In this document: positions 22,601 to 35,097 of the stretch, piece by piece | How the letters are laid out: each line of letters begins with the position of its first letter | How positions within the stretch are numbered: the first letter of the stretch is position 1 | NCBI GenBank assembly: GCA_039602395.1 | Contig: JBCNJP010000013.1 | Coordinates: 23,201,254 to 23,265,253 of the forward strand | Direction of reading: 5' to 3' | DNA: 64,000 nt | Origin: Deinandra increscens subsp. villosa | Taxonomy: Eukaryota; Streptophyta; Magnoliopsida; Asterales; Asteraceae | Made by a program: the position numbers and the translations under genes | The notes under the pieces: generated by a model | Databases searched by the model: none | Seen by the model: the letters and a program-made list of their open reading frames with translations, nothing else | What the model was told of the DNA's origin: nothing

Positions 22601-23906
22601 TTTAATAAAATTACTTCGACAAGTTAGAAGAATTATTTCAATAATAATTATCAACTCTAGTTATATATATTATAACTTAACACGATTAATTATTCAATCG
22701 ATCGAGCGAACATTAAAATAATAATAAATATTATTATTTAAAACGATGTTTAATACTTGATTGAACTGGCCTTCATGATACGTTATCGCATGTTCATTTC
22801 GTGTATTTATTTACATTAAATGCCCTTATACGTGAACGATAGTATTTACCGATTTTAAACTGATTAACTAACGGGTTTTCAAACGCTACAAACGGGATTA
22901 TACGTCAAGACTTGACCGGTATCATTTGGGTAACGTTCGTTACTCAAATGATTATGTGGACCCTTATGCATGTTGTCTTATGTTTTATTAGGACATTACT
23001 TGCTAGTTGCCACTCGGCAATCCATCATCATCACTGAATCAAGTGAGTTTCACGGCCCCTTTTCTTTACAACTGTTTTACACTTATGGGGGAGAAATCAT
23101 GAACTGATCAAATGCTTTTTACTTAATGTTATGGTTTACCTGTTAGCCGTATGACTACATGTTCCATTCTGTATCCCAAACAACTGGTACTTTATCGTTA
23201 TCAATGTTAGTACAACTGAATCCCACTATTAGTTGAATTCGATTAGTTCTGCTCGAAACGACAACTAGTGAATAGATCTATTTGGGTTGACAACCCTGCC
23301 CAGATTGGTAGCTCTAATCCTGACTTCGTACATTGTCAAGGGGTACACGTCAGTTATTCTTGCCTGTTCGGTATTCTTAGGATAGAATGCTATGAGTGGG
23401 TAATCCGTTAGTATTCGAATTTGAGGTTCATGGTAGGATCTTACAACCACGACAGTAAACCAACGTAACATTTAAGTATGCCGTAAACTGTTATCCCAAC
23501 ATGCCGTAAACTGTTATTCCAACATACCGTAAACTGTTATTCCAACATACTGTAAACTGTTTTTACAAACTTACCATAGAATCATAAACCTGTGAACCTC
23601 ACCAACTTTATGATTTCTTCCAGGTATCTAAGCTTATCATGAAAGACGTGCAAATGGGGCTTCACTGTAACTTTCGACCCTGCTTTACCGGAGTCGTAGT
23701 CCTGACCTATCTTAAATAAACTTCTTTATGATTTCAATATCAAACTAAGACTTTTATTCAAATGTAAGACAATATCATTTCACCACGACTTTCCGCTGCA
23801 ACATAAATGGTATTATGTTTTAAATGACGTTTGAATTTAGTAAAAGTTGTTCTGTATATCTGCGACTATGATTCCGTCTCGCTCACACCTGAATCCGTTG
23901 ACCGGG
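19627..23906 (+). mobile_element. Gypsy-type long LTR (solo or truncated) inside E3
   Basis: 4,280 bp starting TGTGACACCTCGTCCGAAA right after GCAAG of the pol gene and ending ...CTGAATCCGTTGACCGGG. The start, the tail (ACGACTTTCCGCTGCAACA, then GATTCCGTCTCGCTCACACC) and the lack of coding sequence match long Ty3/gypsy LTRs. The expected final bases (GTGTCACA-type) are missing, so the right edge looks cut. The sequence is AT-rich except for a GC-rich Pro/His-coding stretch at 20700-21330; the open frames there are low complexity. No primer site, gag or pol is present. No normal target duplication can be checked at the right end. Confidence 0.65.
20700..21330. other. GC-rich CCACC-repeat stretch in the long LTR
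   Basis: Rich in CCACCACC and GCTGCTGCC triplets in otherwise AT-rich DNA. All frames look open because of composition: Pro/His/Ser-rich on plus, Gly/Val/Trp-rich on minus. It resembles a transcribed leader of an LTR or an old captured gene 5' end. No gene is called. Confidence 0.5.
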
Positions 23907-24454
23907 TTCTCAAGTACCTACGGGCTACTAGAGATTTGTTTTTGGTGTATGGGGGAAATCCAGCTCAAGAGCTCAAAGTGACCGGATACTGTGATGCTGG
24001 ATTTCAGACTGATAGAGATGACATTAAGTCTCAGTCTGGGTACGTCTTCGTTCTAAATGGAGGCGCTGTGGATTGGAAGAGCAAGAAGCAAACCACAGTT
24101 GCTATGTCTGCAACAGAGTCTGAGTACATTGCTGCGTCAGAGGCTGCAATGGAGGCTGTCTGGATAAGGAAGTTTATTAGTGGGTTTGACATTGTCCCCG
24201 CAAGTAACTTGCCTATCGACATATACTGCGATAACTCGAGTGCATTAATCATCGCCAAAGAACCCGGAGTTCAGAAGGGTGCCAGACACTATGCCAGGAG
24301 ATATCACTATGTTCGTGAGCAGATCGAACTTGGTGAAATAAAGTTACTCAAAGTTCACACGGATATTAACTTAGCTGATCCTTTCACGAAAGCTCTATCG
24401 AGACCAAAACTAGAAAGGCATGCCGAGGGCATGGGACTCAAATTAGCTAGTTAA
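23907..24454 (+). pseudogene. E3 pol, duplicated segment and 3' end (RNase H)
   Basis: The segment 23907-24204 repeats 19329-19626, then the frame continues into the true end of pol: IDIYCDNSSALIIAKEP, HYARRYHYVREQIELGEIKL, ADPFTKALSRPKLERHAEGM and stop TAA at 24452-24454. This completes the RNase H domain interrupted at 19626. The upstream extension of this open frame (23831-23906) is LTR sequence and not pol. Confidence 0.9.
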
Positions 24455-25278
24455 ATCATGTATGTTTGATGTTTCAGTATTTGGATAAAGGATGTAAACA
24501 ATTTCTATTTATATAATGAAATAAAGTACTTGATATGTTTGATTTCATTTAATGGTTAAGTTGTGTCATATATTTGCATGTTTAATCCATGAATACTTAC
24601 TAAGTATTCTAAATTGTCCATTGTCAATTAACTATGTGGGAGCATAGTTAAACTAAGACAAGATCTGAGTGATTGGTTAGGATGGTCCCACCAAACTCAC
24701 ATGGTATACATTGGATGCATACTGGACTGACCCACTAACGAATTGTCACTTTATGGATCGGCGTCATTAAGTGAAATTCGTAAATGGTTGCTTTATTTGT
24801 CCTTAGACTTGAGATACAAGCAGGTCATGCATGTATGGATTGCACCTACTTGATATAGGTATACCTATCCTGAATAAGGTAGTACAAAAGGGCTATTTTT
24901 AGTAAGTGTAGTGAAGTATGTGGCTTGACACGTGTAGTCAAGAGGATTTGTTCCTTCAGCTTTGTGCTGAAGCAGATACCACTGGGCCCCTCATTGGACT
25001 AATTAAGATGTTTGCATGGCCGTGCCCAAATGAAATCTAGAGATGTCTCGATTTGCAATTTGGTAATCTTAAGTTAGTTGTGAGAATGAGAAACAGAATC
25101 GTTAAAGTATGGAATGACTTTGATCCATATCCATATTTAACACGATGTCGGTAACAAAGGGATAATAAATGACTAAACCATTTAAATACACTTTGAGAAG
25201 CTGTACTTAAATATTTCCGGGAGCATTGGCGTGTTGCTAGACGCTAACCAATGTTATTACCTTTACTATTGCAAACTC
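24455..25278 (+). other. E3 3' untranslated region
   Basis: About 820 bp between the pol stop and the polypurine tract. No coding sequence is recognised. Such a spacer is common in this copia lineage. Confidence 0.7.
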
Positions 25279-25288
25279 AAGTGGGAGC
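25279..25288 (+). other. E3 polypurine tract
   Basis: AAGTGGGAGC directly before the 3' LTR start at 25289. Confidence 0.8.
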
Positions 25289-25979
25289 TGTAGGGATATG
25301 ATCATGTAATAGTAAGCGTATGTCCGGAAATTATTTAAGCCTACGGGATTACACGTCTCGACACCAAATGTATTAATATTAATTAATAGTTAATTAATAT
25401 TTATCACGAATTATTAAAGAGGAATTAATTAAAAACTAATAGTTAATTGTTAACGGGCCATTAGTTATTAATTAAAGAGAAGGGAATTGGACTAGATTAA
25501 TTAAGGAACAAGTTGGTGGAGGCCCAAAGGCCTTGTACGAATTCTAGAAATTCGCAAGCCTCATAGGGCTTATTGTGTTGCCCTAATCTTGTTCCCTAAG
25601 TTATCTAAACCCTATAAATAGAACCCCTTGGTTAAGGGTTTGGGTGACGATTCAATCCAAGTGATTAGAGAAATCCAAAACCCTAATTCTCTCCTCCTCC
25701 TCTCCTCTTCTAAATTTCGGCTAGGGTTTCTAATTCCCTTGAGTTCGAAATTGTGGTTTGACCAAAACTTGAAGAAGAAGGTTCGTGATCAAGTGCTAGC
25801 ACATAATATTGGTGTGTCGTGTGTGCGATCGTAGAGGGATTTGCATTAAATCCTCCAAGAGATCAAGTCAATCCGAGCTCATAAGGTAAACATGTTCTAT
25901 CCGGTTAGTTAGGTTAAATCATAGGATCGATCCGCTGCGTACTCGTGAATAATCTGATAAATAGTTATATAAACCAACA
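25289..25979 (+). repeat. E3 3' LTR
   Basis: 691 bp, same ends and length as 13754-14444, with about 5 transitions between them. Followed by the target duplication GGAGT (25980-25984). Confidence 0.95.
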
Positions 25980-25984
25980 GGAGT

Positions 25985-26547
25985 CTCACCTATTAGCTGT
26001 CAAAAGAGTCTTTAGATACCTAAAAGGATCAGCTGACCTAGGTCTATGGTATCCCAAGGAAACTGATTTTTCCCTAACAGCCTACTCATATGCCGATCAT
26101 GCAGGTTGTAGATTAGACAGAAAGAGTACATCAAGAGACTGTCAGATGCTAGGAGGTAAGTTAGTATGCTGGACATCCAAGAAACAAAACTATGTATCAA
26201 CTTCAACCGCTGAAGCTGAATATGTTGCTGCTGCCAGCTGTTGCTCTCAAGTAATATTGATGCAGACCCAACTCAAAGACAACGATATAAATCTCTCTAA
26301 AATACCAATTTTCTGTGATTCAAAGAGTGCTATTGCCATCACATCCAATCCTGTCCATCACTCAAGGACAAAGCACATCGACGTCAGGTATCACTTTATC
26401 AAAGATCATGCTAAAAAAGGACACACTGAAATGTACTTTGTTCCAACTGAACTCCAGCTTGCAGATATCTTTACTAAACCTTTAGATGAAAAAAGATACT
26501 CATTTTTACTAAGCAAGCTGGGGATGCTAAACATGACTACAAATTAA
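25985..26547 (+). pseudogene. E2 pol, second part (end of RT and RNase H)
   Basis: Continues from 13753: HLLAVKRVFRYLKGSADLGL, then the RNase H motifs AYSYADHAGCRLDRKSTSRD, WTSKKQNYVSTSTAEAEYVA, FCDSKSAIAITSNPVHHSRT, KHIDVRYHFIKDH and ADIFTKPLDEKRY, ending at TAA 26545-26547. The spacing from VSTSTAEAEY to the end matches normal copia RNase H. This block is open, unlike the first part. Confidence 0.93.
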
Positions 26548-26590
26548 AATATATATATATATATATAATAAATAAATAAATAAATAAAGG
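26548..26590. repeat. TA and AATA microsatellite
   Basis: An AT dinucleotide run followed by AAAT units just behind the pol stop of E2. Confidence 0.85.
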
Positions 26591-26868
26591 GGGGAAGGGA
26601 GCCAGTTCAATAACTGCATGTCATTTTTCTTACTGTACTCCCAAATAACTTCTCTGAAAAGTTGACTTCTTAAACAAAAAACTCAAATTTCTAGAACCAA
26701 AAACATCAATAATGACCTACAAAAATAGGCTGTCAAATTCCTCTGCCCTCTCTTCTGTTCACTTCATCATCTCACCATGTCTTTAAAAGGAGCACAAAAG
26801 TAAAATTCCCAACATCCTTCTTCCTCATTGAACTTTGAAATACCTTATCAAAAGGGATAAACTCAGCC

Positions 26869-27596
26869 ATGTCTTTCAAAGAACTCTCTCTACCATTACC
26901 TGAAAATACAACATTCTCTGTTCCTCACCTTCACAATCTCATGCTCTATACACCCTGTGGGAACAGATTTTGGTCCTATCAACCAATGATGAAATTCCTT
27001 AAAAATGACCCCATAGGATATGCACTGACTCTTGATTCCAATCAACTACTCTCTACTTCAAGAATTTTGGAGGAATGCTGTTCTCATTGTTAAGGATGGA
27101 GACAATACCTTAATAAGAACATCTTTCTGTGGAGTATTCTTTGTCTTTAATCAACATCTGATCAGAAAATCACTTCAAATCAAAGACAGTCCATCTGCTC
27201 CCAGTCACTTCGACCAAGATGCTGTGATCAAAACTCTTCTTGATATGGGATACAAAGGAAATCTATATGAAGGAAAAGCTGACAGAGTTCACCTTCCACA
27301 TCTTTGGCAATACTTTTTCTCTCAGATTCAAATTTGTTTCTCATCAAAATATTCTGATCATCATCTCTCAATGTGTCATGCATGCTCTCATTCAAGGTCA
27401 CAACATGAATTTCTCTTTGTACCTCATGAGACACATGCAAAACAATCTCAACAGACCCTTAAATGAAAGATTCATTCTCTATCCAAGATTTTCCACAAAA
27501 TTAATCCTTCAAGCTTTAAACTGGGAAACAATACCAAGGGGAATCAAGACAAGCAAAGTAGTATCTCAAAAGGGAATATCTCCTGGTGGACTATAA
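26869..27596 (+). pseudogene. E2 additional frame 1 (behind pol)
   Basis: ATG 26869 starts MSFKELSLPLPENTTFSVPH. The protein can be followed through three frames: to about 27090 (MMKFLKNDPIGYALT, then SNQLLSTSRILEE), then from about 27060 (FWRNAVLIVKDGDNTLIRTS, DAVIKTLLDMGYKGNL), then from about 27275 (LTEFTFHIFGNTF, HNMNFSLYLMRHM, RFILYPRFSTKLILQ). The order of motifs (a phrase ending FW..A, then a DMGY-like phrase, then F..YPRF) is what I know from extra proteins carried by plant copia and gypsy elements, usually unnamed. The function is unknown. At least two frameshifts make it non-functional. Position: 3' of pol, as in SIRE-type elements. Confidence 0.65.
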
Positions 27597-28095
27597 ATTT
27601 CCGGACTTCCAGACTCCAATGGATATTTTCTTCCATCCACAGGAAGGAAAAATTCCTTGCATCTTTATATTTCTCTTCAAATGGAAGCGAGATTCAAAGC
27701 CTTCAAAACTCCTGCTCACAACAGCGACTAGAATAGATGCACGTGTACAGACATCTGTACTTGCCTTGAACTCTCTATATAAATTTCTTGATTAAATAAA
27801 TTCTTATTCTCTTGATCAGAAATATTGCAGAATGTCTCCTCAAAAATCAAAATTGTCCAAAATATCTGAGCAATGAATGAAAAATTGGCTCTAATAAATA
27901 CGATAATTAATTCGCTAATTATTCACATAATGGCCAACAGTAATTTTTGTTACCGTTCAGAATAAAAGCGTCCTGAATTATAGCCGTTATAGGAAAACCT
28001 TGAAAAACGGAATGGCATCATGAGATACCTATAAAAGGACATCGTCCCTCTCATCCAAATCGCACTGTTCATATCACAAACCTGAGAAACCACAA
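27597..28095 (+). other. Spacer between E2 additional frames
   Basis: No domain is recognised. It includes a TATA-like ACCTATAAAAGG at about 28026-28037 about 60 bases before the next ATG, which might drive a separate transcript for the following frame. Confidence 0.4.
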
Positions 28096-29164
28096 ATGAC
28101 ATCCTCATCTACAACCCCTGTGATGAACACTTGGTCCAAAGGAAAAATCACTCGAAATCCATCTGCTCAAACCCTAAACCTAGATTCCTCATCCTTTGAC
28201 TCACCATCCAGACGGGATTTCACCCTAGACACCCTTAACCAACCGTGCGATTTGAACCCATCTGCATACTCATCAAACCTCCAGTTGATCATAGAAGCTC
28301 TGAAGAATTCATCTCAACTTGCTACAGCCTTAACAATCAACGAACCATGCCTAAAATCCGCCATTCTAAACTTCTGGACAACTGTCAAGATGATAGATGA
28401 AAACATGAAAGGAAAGGTGAATACATACACTAACATCACACTCCAAATATCTGATCTGAGAAAAATCTGCCCATTACCAGACAACTTCTCATCCTTCTCT
28501 CCTAACCCAGAAGATCCAGCCCTTATAGAACTGATCATTGAAATCATCGGAGGTATGTTTGTAGAAAATGGTCAAATCTCAAATCTCAGAGTAAGTCAAC
28601 TAAAGCCCGTCTGGAGATTCACTACTGACTTACTCAACCACACCATTACATCCAAGAATGGCTCCATGGATCAAATCAACAAAAACGTTCACACCATTCT
28701 ATACAGTCTATGCTGCAATGAAGAAATTGGCGTGACCTTGCTAATCTGGAAAGATATGGAGAAAAGAGTCAAAGAAAAATCAAAAGGCAAGAAGTCAGAA
28801 TTTGTGCCCTACGTCAGATTTCTAGCACAAATGATCAAAGATAAAGTGAGAACAGAGGAAAATGAAGAAATCCATACAACTGAAATGTATCACATCAAAG
28901 GTATGTACAGACCAGGTACACATATAGATTTCTGCAATTTTCCATGGGGTATGACAGTTAAGATAGAATACAACAACCCAGTCTTTCATAAATATCTCAT
29001 CAAAGCCAACAAATTCAAATCTAACCCTAATTAGTCACCTACTTCAACCAACACTACAACATCACCATTAGAAGAAATGGCTGACCACAACCCTTCCTCT
29101 ACTCCACAACAACAAAACTCACCACATCAGGAAACCCCACCGAGTACCCCACATATACCACAAG
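28096..29164 (+). pseudogene. E2 additional frame 2, N-terminal part
   Basis: ATG 28096 gives 312 codons to TAG 29032-29034. It starts MTSSSTTPVMNTWSKGKITR, followed by a globular alpha-helical-looking region (LIIEALKNSSQLATALTI, ISDLRKICPLPDNF, KPVWRFTTDLLNHTITSKNG) and MYHIKGMYRPGTHIDF near the end. After the stop the same frame continues into a Thr/Pro/Gln-rich linker to 29164, where a gypsy-type LTR is inserted. The protein resumes at 44871. It is in the env position of SIRE-like elements, but I see no signal peptide or membrane segment, so I do not call it an envelope. Function unknown. Confidence 0.65.
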
Positions 29165-29695
29165 TGTAACACTCGAAGATAAAATAACAATTAATAACAA
29201 TAATAATAAATTATAAAAATGAAAATCTTGTCCTAGTAAGTCGTAAAATGCAAATTAAAGTATATATAGATGTATAATGAAGTTTCATAAACTAATGTAA
29301 ACTAACTAAAAGGATTTGATTAATAACTCATATGAGTTTCGTAGGAAAGGATGAAAAAGAAAAATAGAAACAATAATAAATATAAATCTGATTTTCTAAG
29401 ATAATATGAGGTAAAAAGGTACTGAAAAATATTATTCAAATGAAATCAGAAGAAAAAGAATGGGATAAGTATTGAGATTAAGTGGTGTCAGTAAAATTTA
29501 GAAGAGAGAGACACGTTTGCTGGTTGAACCGCTGAGGTGTATGATGGAGGAGAAAACTTACCATCACATGCTTTACTTCATCTCACCCGCCTACCATTCT
29601 AATTCCTTCGTTACAAAGGACAAATTGCTATAAAAGTCGAGTGGGTTTTGGTTGCTCATCATCCGTTATTAAAGAAAACTGGTGGTTGACCCGTC

Positions 29696-29731
29696 CGCGT
29701 GTTACGACGGGCAACCCGTTTATAATAGAGA
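29696..29731. other. Helitron-like terminal hairpin, probably minus-strand element
   Basis: GGTTGACCCGTC and GACGGGCAACC form an imperfect stem with a CGCGTGTTA loop region. On the minus strand the hairpin is followed by ACCACCAGT, comparable to hairpin plus ACTTGT at the ends of Helitron copies A and B. It may be the 3' end of a degraded Helitron reaching towards about 37200, but no matching 5' end was found. Confidence 0.35.
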
Positions 29732-30439
29732 CCAGATTTTTTACACGTAAAGAGAAATTTCAAAGTAAATACATAAGTAAAATATAAAACAGGTATAAAG
29801 AAATAACACGAACATGAAGCAAAACTCTCCATTTTTATGATTTGTTGCCATAGACCAGATCCTCCTTTTTTAAATGCCTAGTGATATGCATACGAAAGTC
29901 TCTTGGAACCAGCTCTCAACTCCAACCTCAAATATGAGTACCAAGTTCATAAACCTGTATGTAACAGTATTAAAACTGAGTCTGTTTTATATATTGTTAA
30001 GTAGTTTGGGGCTGACAGAGGAACTATATATTATATATGCCAAAGGTAACTATCAAAATTAAATATATATACATACCAGCTGCCTTGAAACAAAGGACCT
30101 TCTGAGTGTGCTTTCTATAGTCCGCATGCATTGTTAGATAATTAATTAAGAATATTTATTTAAGATGAATCATGAGCTAGAGCTAGCCCATGTATGTTTC
30201 TCTTCTGCTTACTTACCAATTTTTTTATCTAGTGGTTGAAAGCTGAAGTTTCACCGGCTTGTGTTTTACCTGCAAATCAATACCAAGCTAGAGTAAATAC
30301 TAATAATAATGATACAATAGCAAAATTGAACTATCAGGAATTTTCTTCATGTTTTACCGAGGTAAAACATAATATGTGTTGATCAAATCAATACAAACGG
30401 TAATCATCCTCCAACAACTTGTTTATGGTGGAGGATGAT

Positions 30440-30950
30440 CATCCCTTACAAAATTCATACCAAACCAACATAAACGACTGGTTCATTACAATTTTAAAAG
30501 GTCAAAGAAACCATCAAAGCCAAAAAGACCAAATCATCATCGCCTAGTGGCTCTGATCATATACAAAGTGCTTAGATACCGATGTAGTGGCCGGGTACAT
30601 CATCGCAAAACAACAAAAGCTGTATAGTAATAGTTAAGAGCTCAGATCATTTCGTGTTATCATCACAGCCATCATAAGAAAGTTAAAAACCAAGATTCAT
30701 ACCAAAGCAACATGACTCATTGCTATCTGATCATCATAGTCATCATAACACAATTTAGCTATCCAGATTCATACGAAACCAACATAAACATCTGGGTCAT
30801 TACAACGTTAAAGGGTCAGAGCAACCATCAAAGCTAGAAAGACCGGATCATCACAGCCTAGTGGCTCAGATCAGATACAAAGAGCTCAGATCCCGAATCC
30901 GTCGTCGGGTACATCATCGCAAAGCAACAGAAATATTCGTGAGTGCAAAG
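30440..30950. repeat. Diverged direct duplication of about 190 bp
   Basis: Two similar segments, about 30450-30640 and 30766-30950, share ATTCATAC.AA.CCAACATAAAC, CCATCAAAGC, CCTAGTGGCTC and GGGTACATCATCGCAAA. The period is about 315 bp. No coding content. Confidence 0.6.
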
Positions 30951-31121
30951 CAGAAACCTTAGAGCGACCACCATAAACCCTATCTTGGACTGCTTGTATT
31001 TACCCGTAGCGCCTCGCTAGCTTTTCTACAAATGAACTACAAATTATATTTGGAAGAACAATTTAAAAGTAGACATACTGGCCATTACCAATTAACCTAC
31101 ACATGAACTCAACAACTTGGT

Positions 31122-31243
31122 AACCTTAAAGCTGCAAACCTTGCTCTGATTGTCAAATGGGGATGGAGATTTAAAGTTAATAGCTCCTCATTATGGGCTA
31201 GGGTCACTGCTGGTATACATCCCTCACAATTGATTCATGGACC
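31122..31243 (+). pseudogene. LINE reverse transcriptase scrap
   Basis: An open frame gives NLKAANLALIVKWGWRFKV, then SSLWARVTAGIHPSQLI. This matches the region just behind the RT domain of plant L1-type LINEs (SLKAANLALL.KW.WRF...LW..VI..IH). Only about 40 codons remain, without RT catalytic residues or a poly(A) end. Confidence 0.7.
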
Positions 31244-34200
31244 CATTTCTCTTAAAAAGTCAATTCCAGGAAAAACTGGAAATCTAACTCTTAAGTCATA
31301 GCCTTTCTACCTATTGTTGATGTAGATTTTTGAGATTGCTTAAGAACCACTGTTGGGACTGTAGATACCGTCAACTTTTGGTTTGATATGTGGATTGAAA
31401 CATCAAAGTTTAAAACTCAATTCCCTAACATGTGTATATGATACCAAACTTTCTTGAGTAGTATCACACATAGGCAAACGGTAAAAATTTCAATCTTTTG
31501 TATATAATAATTCCTAATTACTTTGATATAGGTCAATTAGAAAGTGTGAGTTAAGGCAACTTCAATTTCACATAAAACACATATCAAAACTGATAACAAT
31601 TTAATATTCACCAGTTACTAGTTAACACAGGAACGATTGGCAAAAGTTATAACCCTGCAAAAAACAACAAAAAAAAAAACAGATTTGAGTTCATGTATCT
31701 ACTATGAAGCATTTCTATAAAAATCACATCTGCATAAACATACTATATTGTTAATTAAGAAAATAAGAACCTCAACTATCTATACATATGATCATAATAA
31801 AGGAAACATATATAACATTACCCTATATTAACATAAGACAACTTGGTGTACAAACTCTTAAAGCAGTTTGTACAAGTCACTAATGCACATTATATATTAT
31901 ATATCTTCCATGGCACTTTTGTAATTCTTTTAAACTTTAAGGGTTTTTATTTTTATTTTGAGCCACCCTAGCACATGAAACGTGTATCGCCTTTCTCAAC
32001 ATCATCAACTCCCTCTCCTAAAATCAGGGATGCGTGAAATCAGGGATACGTACTCTTGATATCAGCAGAAAATCAGGGAGCTTTCTCTTTCATTTCAACA
32101 CGCAAAGAAGAAGAGGGTATCTTCGTCTGTTCATCTTCTATTTACGTCGTCCTCTGAAAAAAGACAGATCGAAGAGCGGTTTGTTGCAAGCGTTGATCTC
32201 AACCTTTGCACAAACAGGTAAGATCAAGTGAAATCGTCTTTAGGGTTTTTTTTTGGTTCTTGCTTTTCTTTTATATCTGGTCTTCCATGCTTCACTCTTG
32301 CTGTTGTTCTTACGTTTGTTGTTCTTATTTCACAGAGAGGTACAAATTGAATTAGGGTTTGTGGCGGTGGGTTTGAGTTCAACAGAAGGCGATCGGTCCA
32401 GGTTTGTGTTTCTTGCCTTTTTTTTCTCTCTCATGTATTTCCAGTTACTCAATTTATTTGTTTATTTTGGATGATGAAACTGTTATTGTTCTTACCCAGA
32501 AAAACATGGGGATTGAAGGTTGGAATTGTGAATTTCCTGCTCTTTAACTTTACAGCTTCATTAGGCTCATCAATTAGGGTTCCTTTTGTGTTATTACTTA
32601 ATTTTTGTTGATTTTTTTTAGGTTTTAAAGGGCAATGTTTTACCTGATTTGATGCTTAATCTTGGAGTTTATCTGAAATTTCAAACCTTCAACAACCAAC
32701 TGTTCAAGGATTCATGTACTGTTCTTGCTTTTATTATTAATAAATCTTAAATGATTGATTATTTATGTAAACTTTATGCACTATAGTTTGTGCTGTTTTT
32801 TTTATGAATTTTTTTTTTGTTCAGGTTGGATCACAAGAACATAGCTGCTTCTGATGTTGCTTAGCTGCTGACAGTTCCTAATAAGGTGATTGATTATCTG
32901 AATATATCGAATTTGTTTATATTTGGTCAAATTTATTTGCTTATGATCTTATTTTAATAGATCCACAAGACTAATGCTTTTTTTTAAAATGGTTGTGTTC
33001 ATTAAATACTAAGTGTCCTAGGTGTTTTGATTATGTGTTTATAATTAGTGTCCTAGGTGTTTTGATTATGTGTTTGTAATAAGTGTCCTAGATGTTTGAT
33101 ATGGATTGCTTTTATTTGCTAAATATGTTGCTTTTGTAATAAAATTTATACAATTGGTAAAAAGGAATCAGTCCTATGAAACTTGCTAATATAGAACGGT
33201 CCTAAATGGGTCACCACCAGTTGCCATAAAAAATATAATGGGCCATATGTTTAACTTGCATCTATTTGAACTCGAGATTTGTATTGGGATCTGAATCCAT
33301 GTGATGTAGTTTAGAAGTTTGAGGTTTTGTTTTTGGTTTACTTTGTTTTACTGTTTGGATCTTCACTGATTGTTTGAATCGTTTGAATCGTCTTGGTTGA
33401 TTCTTTTTTTGTGTTTTTTGTTTCGTTTGTTTCCTATTGTTGGTTTGGTGGTTCATTTTGTGCGCATGTAAACTGTTTGTGGAAATGCTTAGGTGACTAA
33501 TCTGTGTTTGTTTGCAGGTTTTGTTGGGTCCTTCTTTCGTTTTCGTCCTACAGGTACACTGCTTACTATGTTGTTGCTATATATAAAGAGCATTTTATGT
33601 AATTAAGAGGCAAGTAAAAAAGAAATCGGAAGTAGTTCATAGATAAGATGAGTGTTTATTTTTTCTTTTTTGATTGCAGGTCTGGGAGATTTATGTTGTG
33701 TTCATTGTGTTTTCAAGTGCAGGTATTGTCTTCAGTTGCCTTTTTAGTATCCCCTTCTTTTTTTTATAGACTACGTATGTGTCTTATCATTGTATGTGGT
33801 GTATGGGCTATCAGTATGGACTACGTATGAATTAAGATTAATGAAAGGAAAATTTCAAACTTGGCAGATTTTTTAGGACAAACTAGGCATATTTTTTTAG
33901 GTCAAACAACATAATTATGTTTTATAGACAATTTTGTCACATATATATAGATTTATATACATCTAATTTCTATTATTAAAAACATAAAACTCTGTTTGAA
34001 ATTTGAGGTCAAATTAGCCAGATTTTAAAAGTCAAAATGTATGGATGGTCAACAATTAAAGAAACCAGTGAATCTTCATCGCAGCATATAATTTCGTTTC
34101 ACTTCTGGCATGGAGCAGAATTCAACCTGCTTAGTTATTTTTTATGGAATTTTTGTTAACCCATTAACTAATCCCCCTATATATATATAATACAACTAAT

Positions 34201-34560
34201 TGGACAACCTCCAAAACAAAGAGTACAACCCTCTAAAGCATCCATGGTACAACCCTCTATGCACTATGTACCACCTATTGTTGCACAACTAAAATGTAGT
34301 GATGTACATGGGCTTTCGTTGGTGGATGTCTTCTATGCTTTTATTTGTTTGCCTCATAGTTGTTTAATAGCATTTTTAGGGGAATCGGTCTTAAATCATA
34401 GCATTATTTTCTTATTATTATGTTAATGAGTTTTGAATATAGGATTTATGCTAAACTGCCTCCGTCTTTTTGAATTGCTCCTTTTGTGGACATGTGGTTC
34501 TGTTTGACAGTTTTGTAATACTAATTTCGTTTGCTGTGAACTGCTGCTGCTCACATGTAG

Positions 34561-34605
34561 AAACTGGACAGCAAAGTGCAAAAAGAAAACTACTTGCCCA
34601 ACTAG
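34561..34605 (+). pseudogene. Captured exon in Helitron A
   Basis: 45 bases bordered by ACATGTAG and GTAGATCTG, reading ETGQQSAKRKLLAQL without the first G. Identical in copy B (55379-55423). In copy A the exon that follows in B has been replaced by unrelated sequence. Source gene not recognised. Confidence 0.4.
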
Positions 34606-35022
34606 GTAGATCTGTTTGAATATTGTTTCATATTATATGCCTATTAGATTGATCCTAAATTGACAGCGAACATATAAACAGAAAATGCAGATGTGGCGAT
34701 ATACAAGTATCAAATCCAAAATGGTTTTGCGAACCGGTTTTTTAAAACGGCCCGACTGACATGCCATCAAATAGGGGTTTTTAGTCAAACCAATCACCGT
34801 ACTCGAAAGTTAGGAGAATTGAGGTTTCTTAGATTGTTTATTTTGCTTATCGTATGTCATTCTTCGTCTAGATAATTTTTTAACATTTTTTTGTAAAGTT
34901 AGCTACTCTGTTCTTTGATTTTTAGTTATTTGTTAATTGATATCTCCCATAAAAAAAATTAATCTAAGGGTTTAAATCCTTATAATTATAATATTAGTTC
35001 GTTTGTCTCTATAGGTTAATGG

Positions 35023-35097
35023 ATTTGCAAGAACCCTACATTGACCTTCCTCTTTCCTTCATTTTCTACGGTGCCTTTCACGATCATCGATTCTCAG
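35023..35097 (+). pseudogene. Exon-like piece in Helitron A only
   Basis: ATG followed by a 25-codon frame (MDLQEPYIDLPLSFIFYGAF, then HDHRFS) ends at CAG|GTAATTTTGG, a plausible donor. The piece has no counterpart in copy B. It could be a captured first exon; I cannot name it. Confidence 0.3.

Larger units (their letters stand above)
13754..25979 (+). mobile_element. E3: young copia element inside E2
   Basis: The LTRs 13754-14444 and 25289-25979 are both 691 bp and differ at about 5 positions, all transitions. The 5-bp target duplication is GGAGT. Primer site TGGTATCACGAGCC at 14446-14459; polypurine tract AAGTGGGAGC before 25289. A leader of about 1.4 kb precedes a single gag-pol frame at 15865, and about 830 bp of non-coding DNA lies between pol and the polypurine tract. 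Gag-pol is interrupted by a 15-G run, two in-frame stops and a 4.3-kb LTR insertion with flanking duplication. Without that insertion the element would be about 7.6 kb. Confidence 0.95.

Noticed and set aside
28096..29034. Envelope protein of a retrovirus-like element
   Set aside because: Position fits, but no signal peptide, membrane helix or cleavage site is seen, so it is described only as an additional frame.
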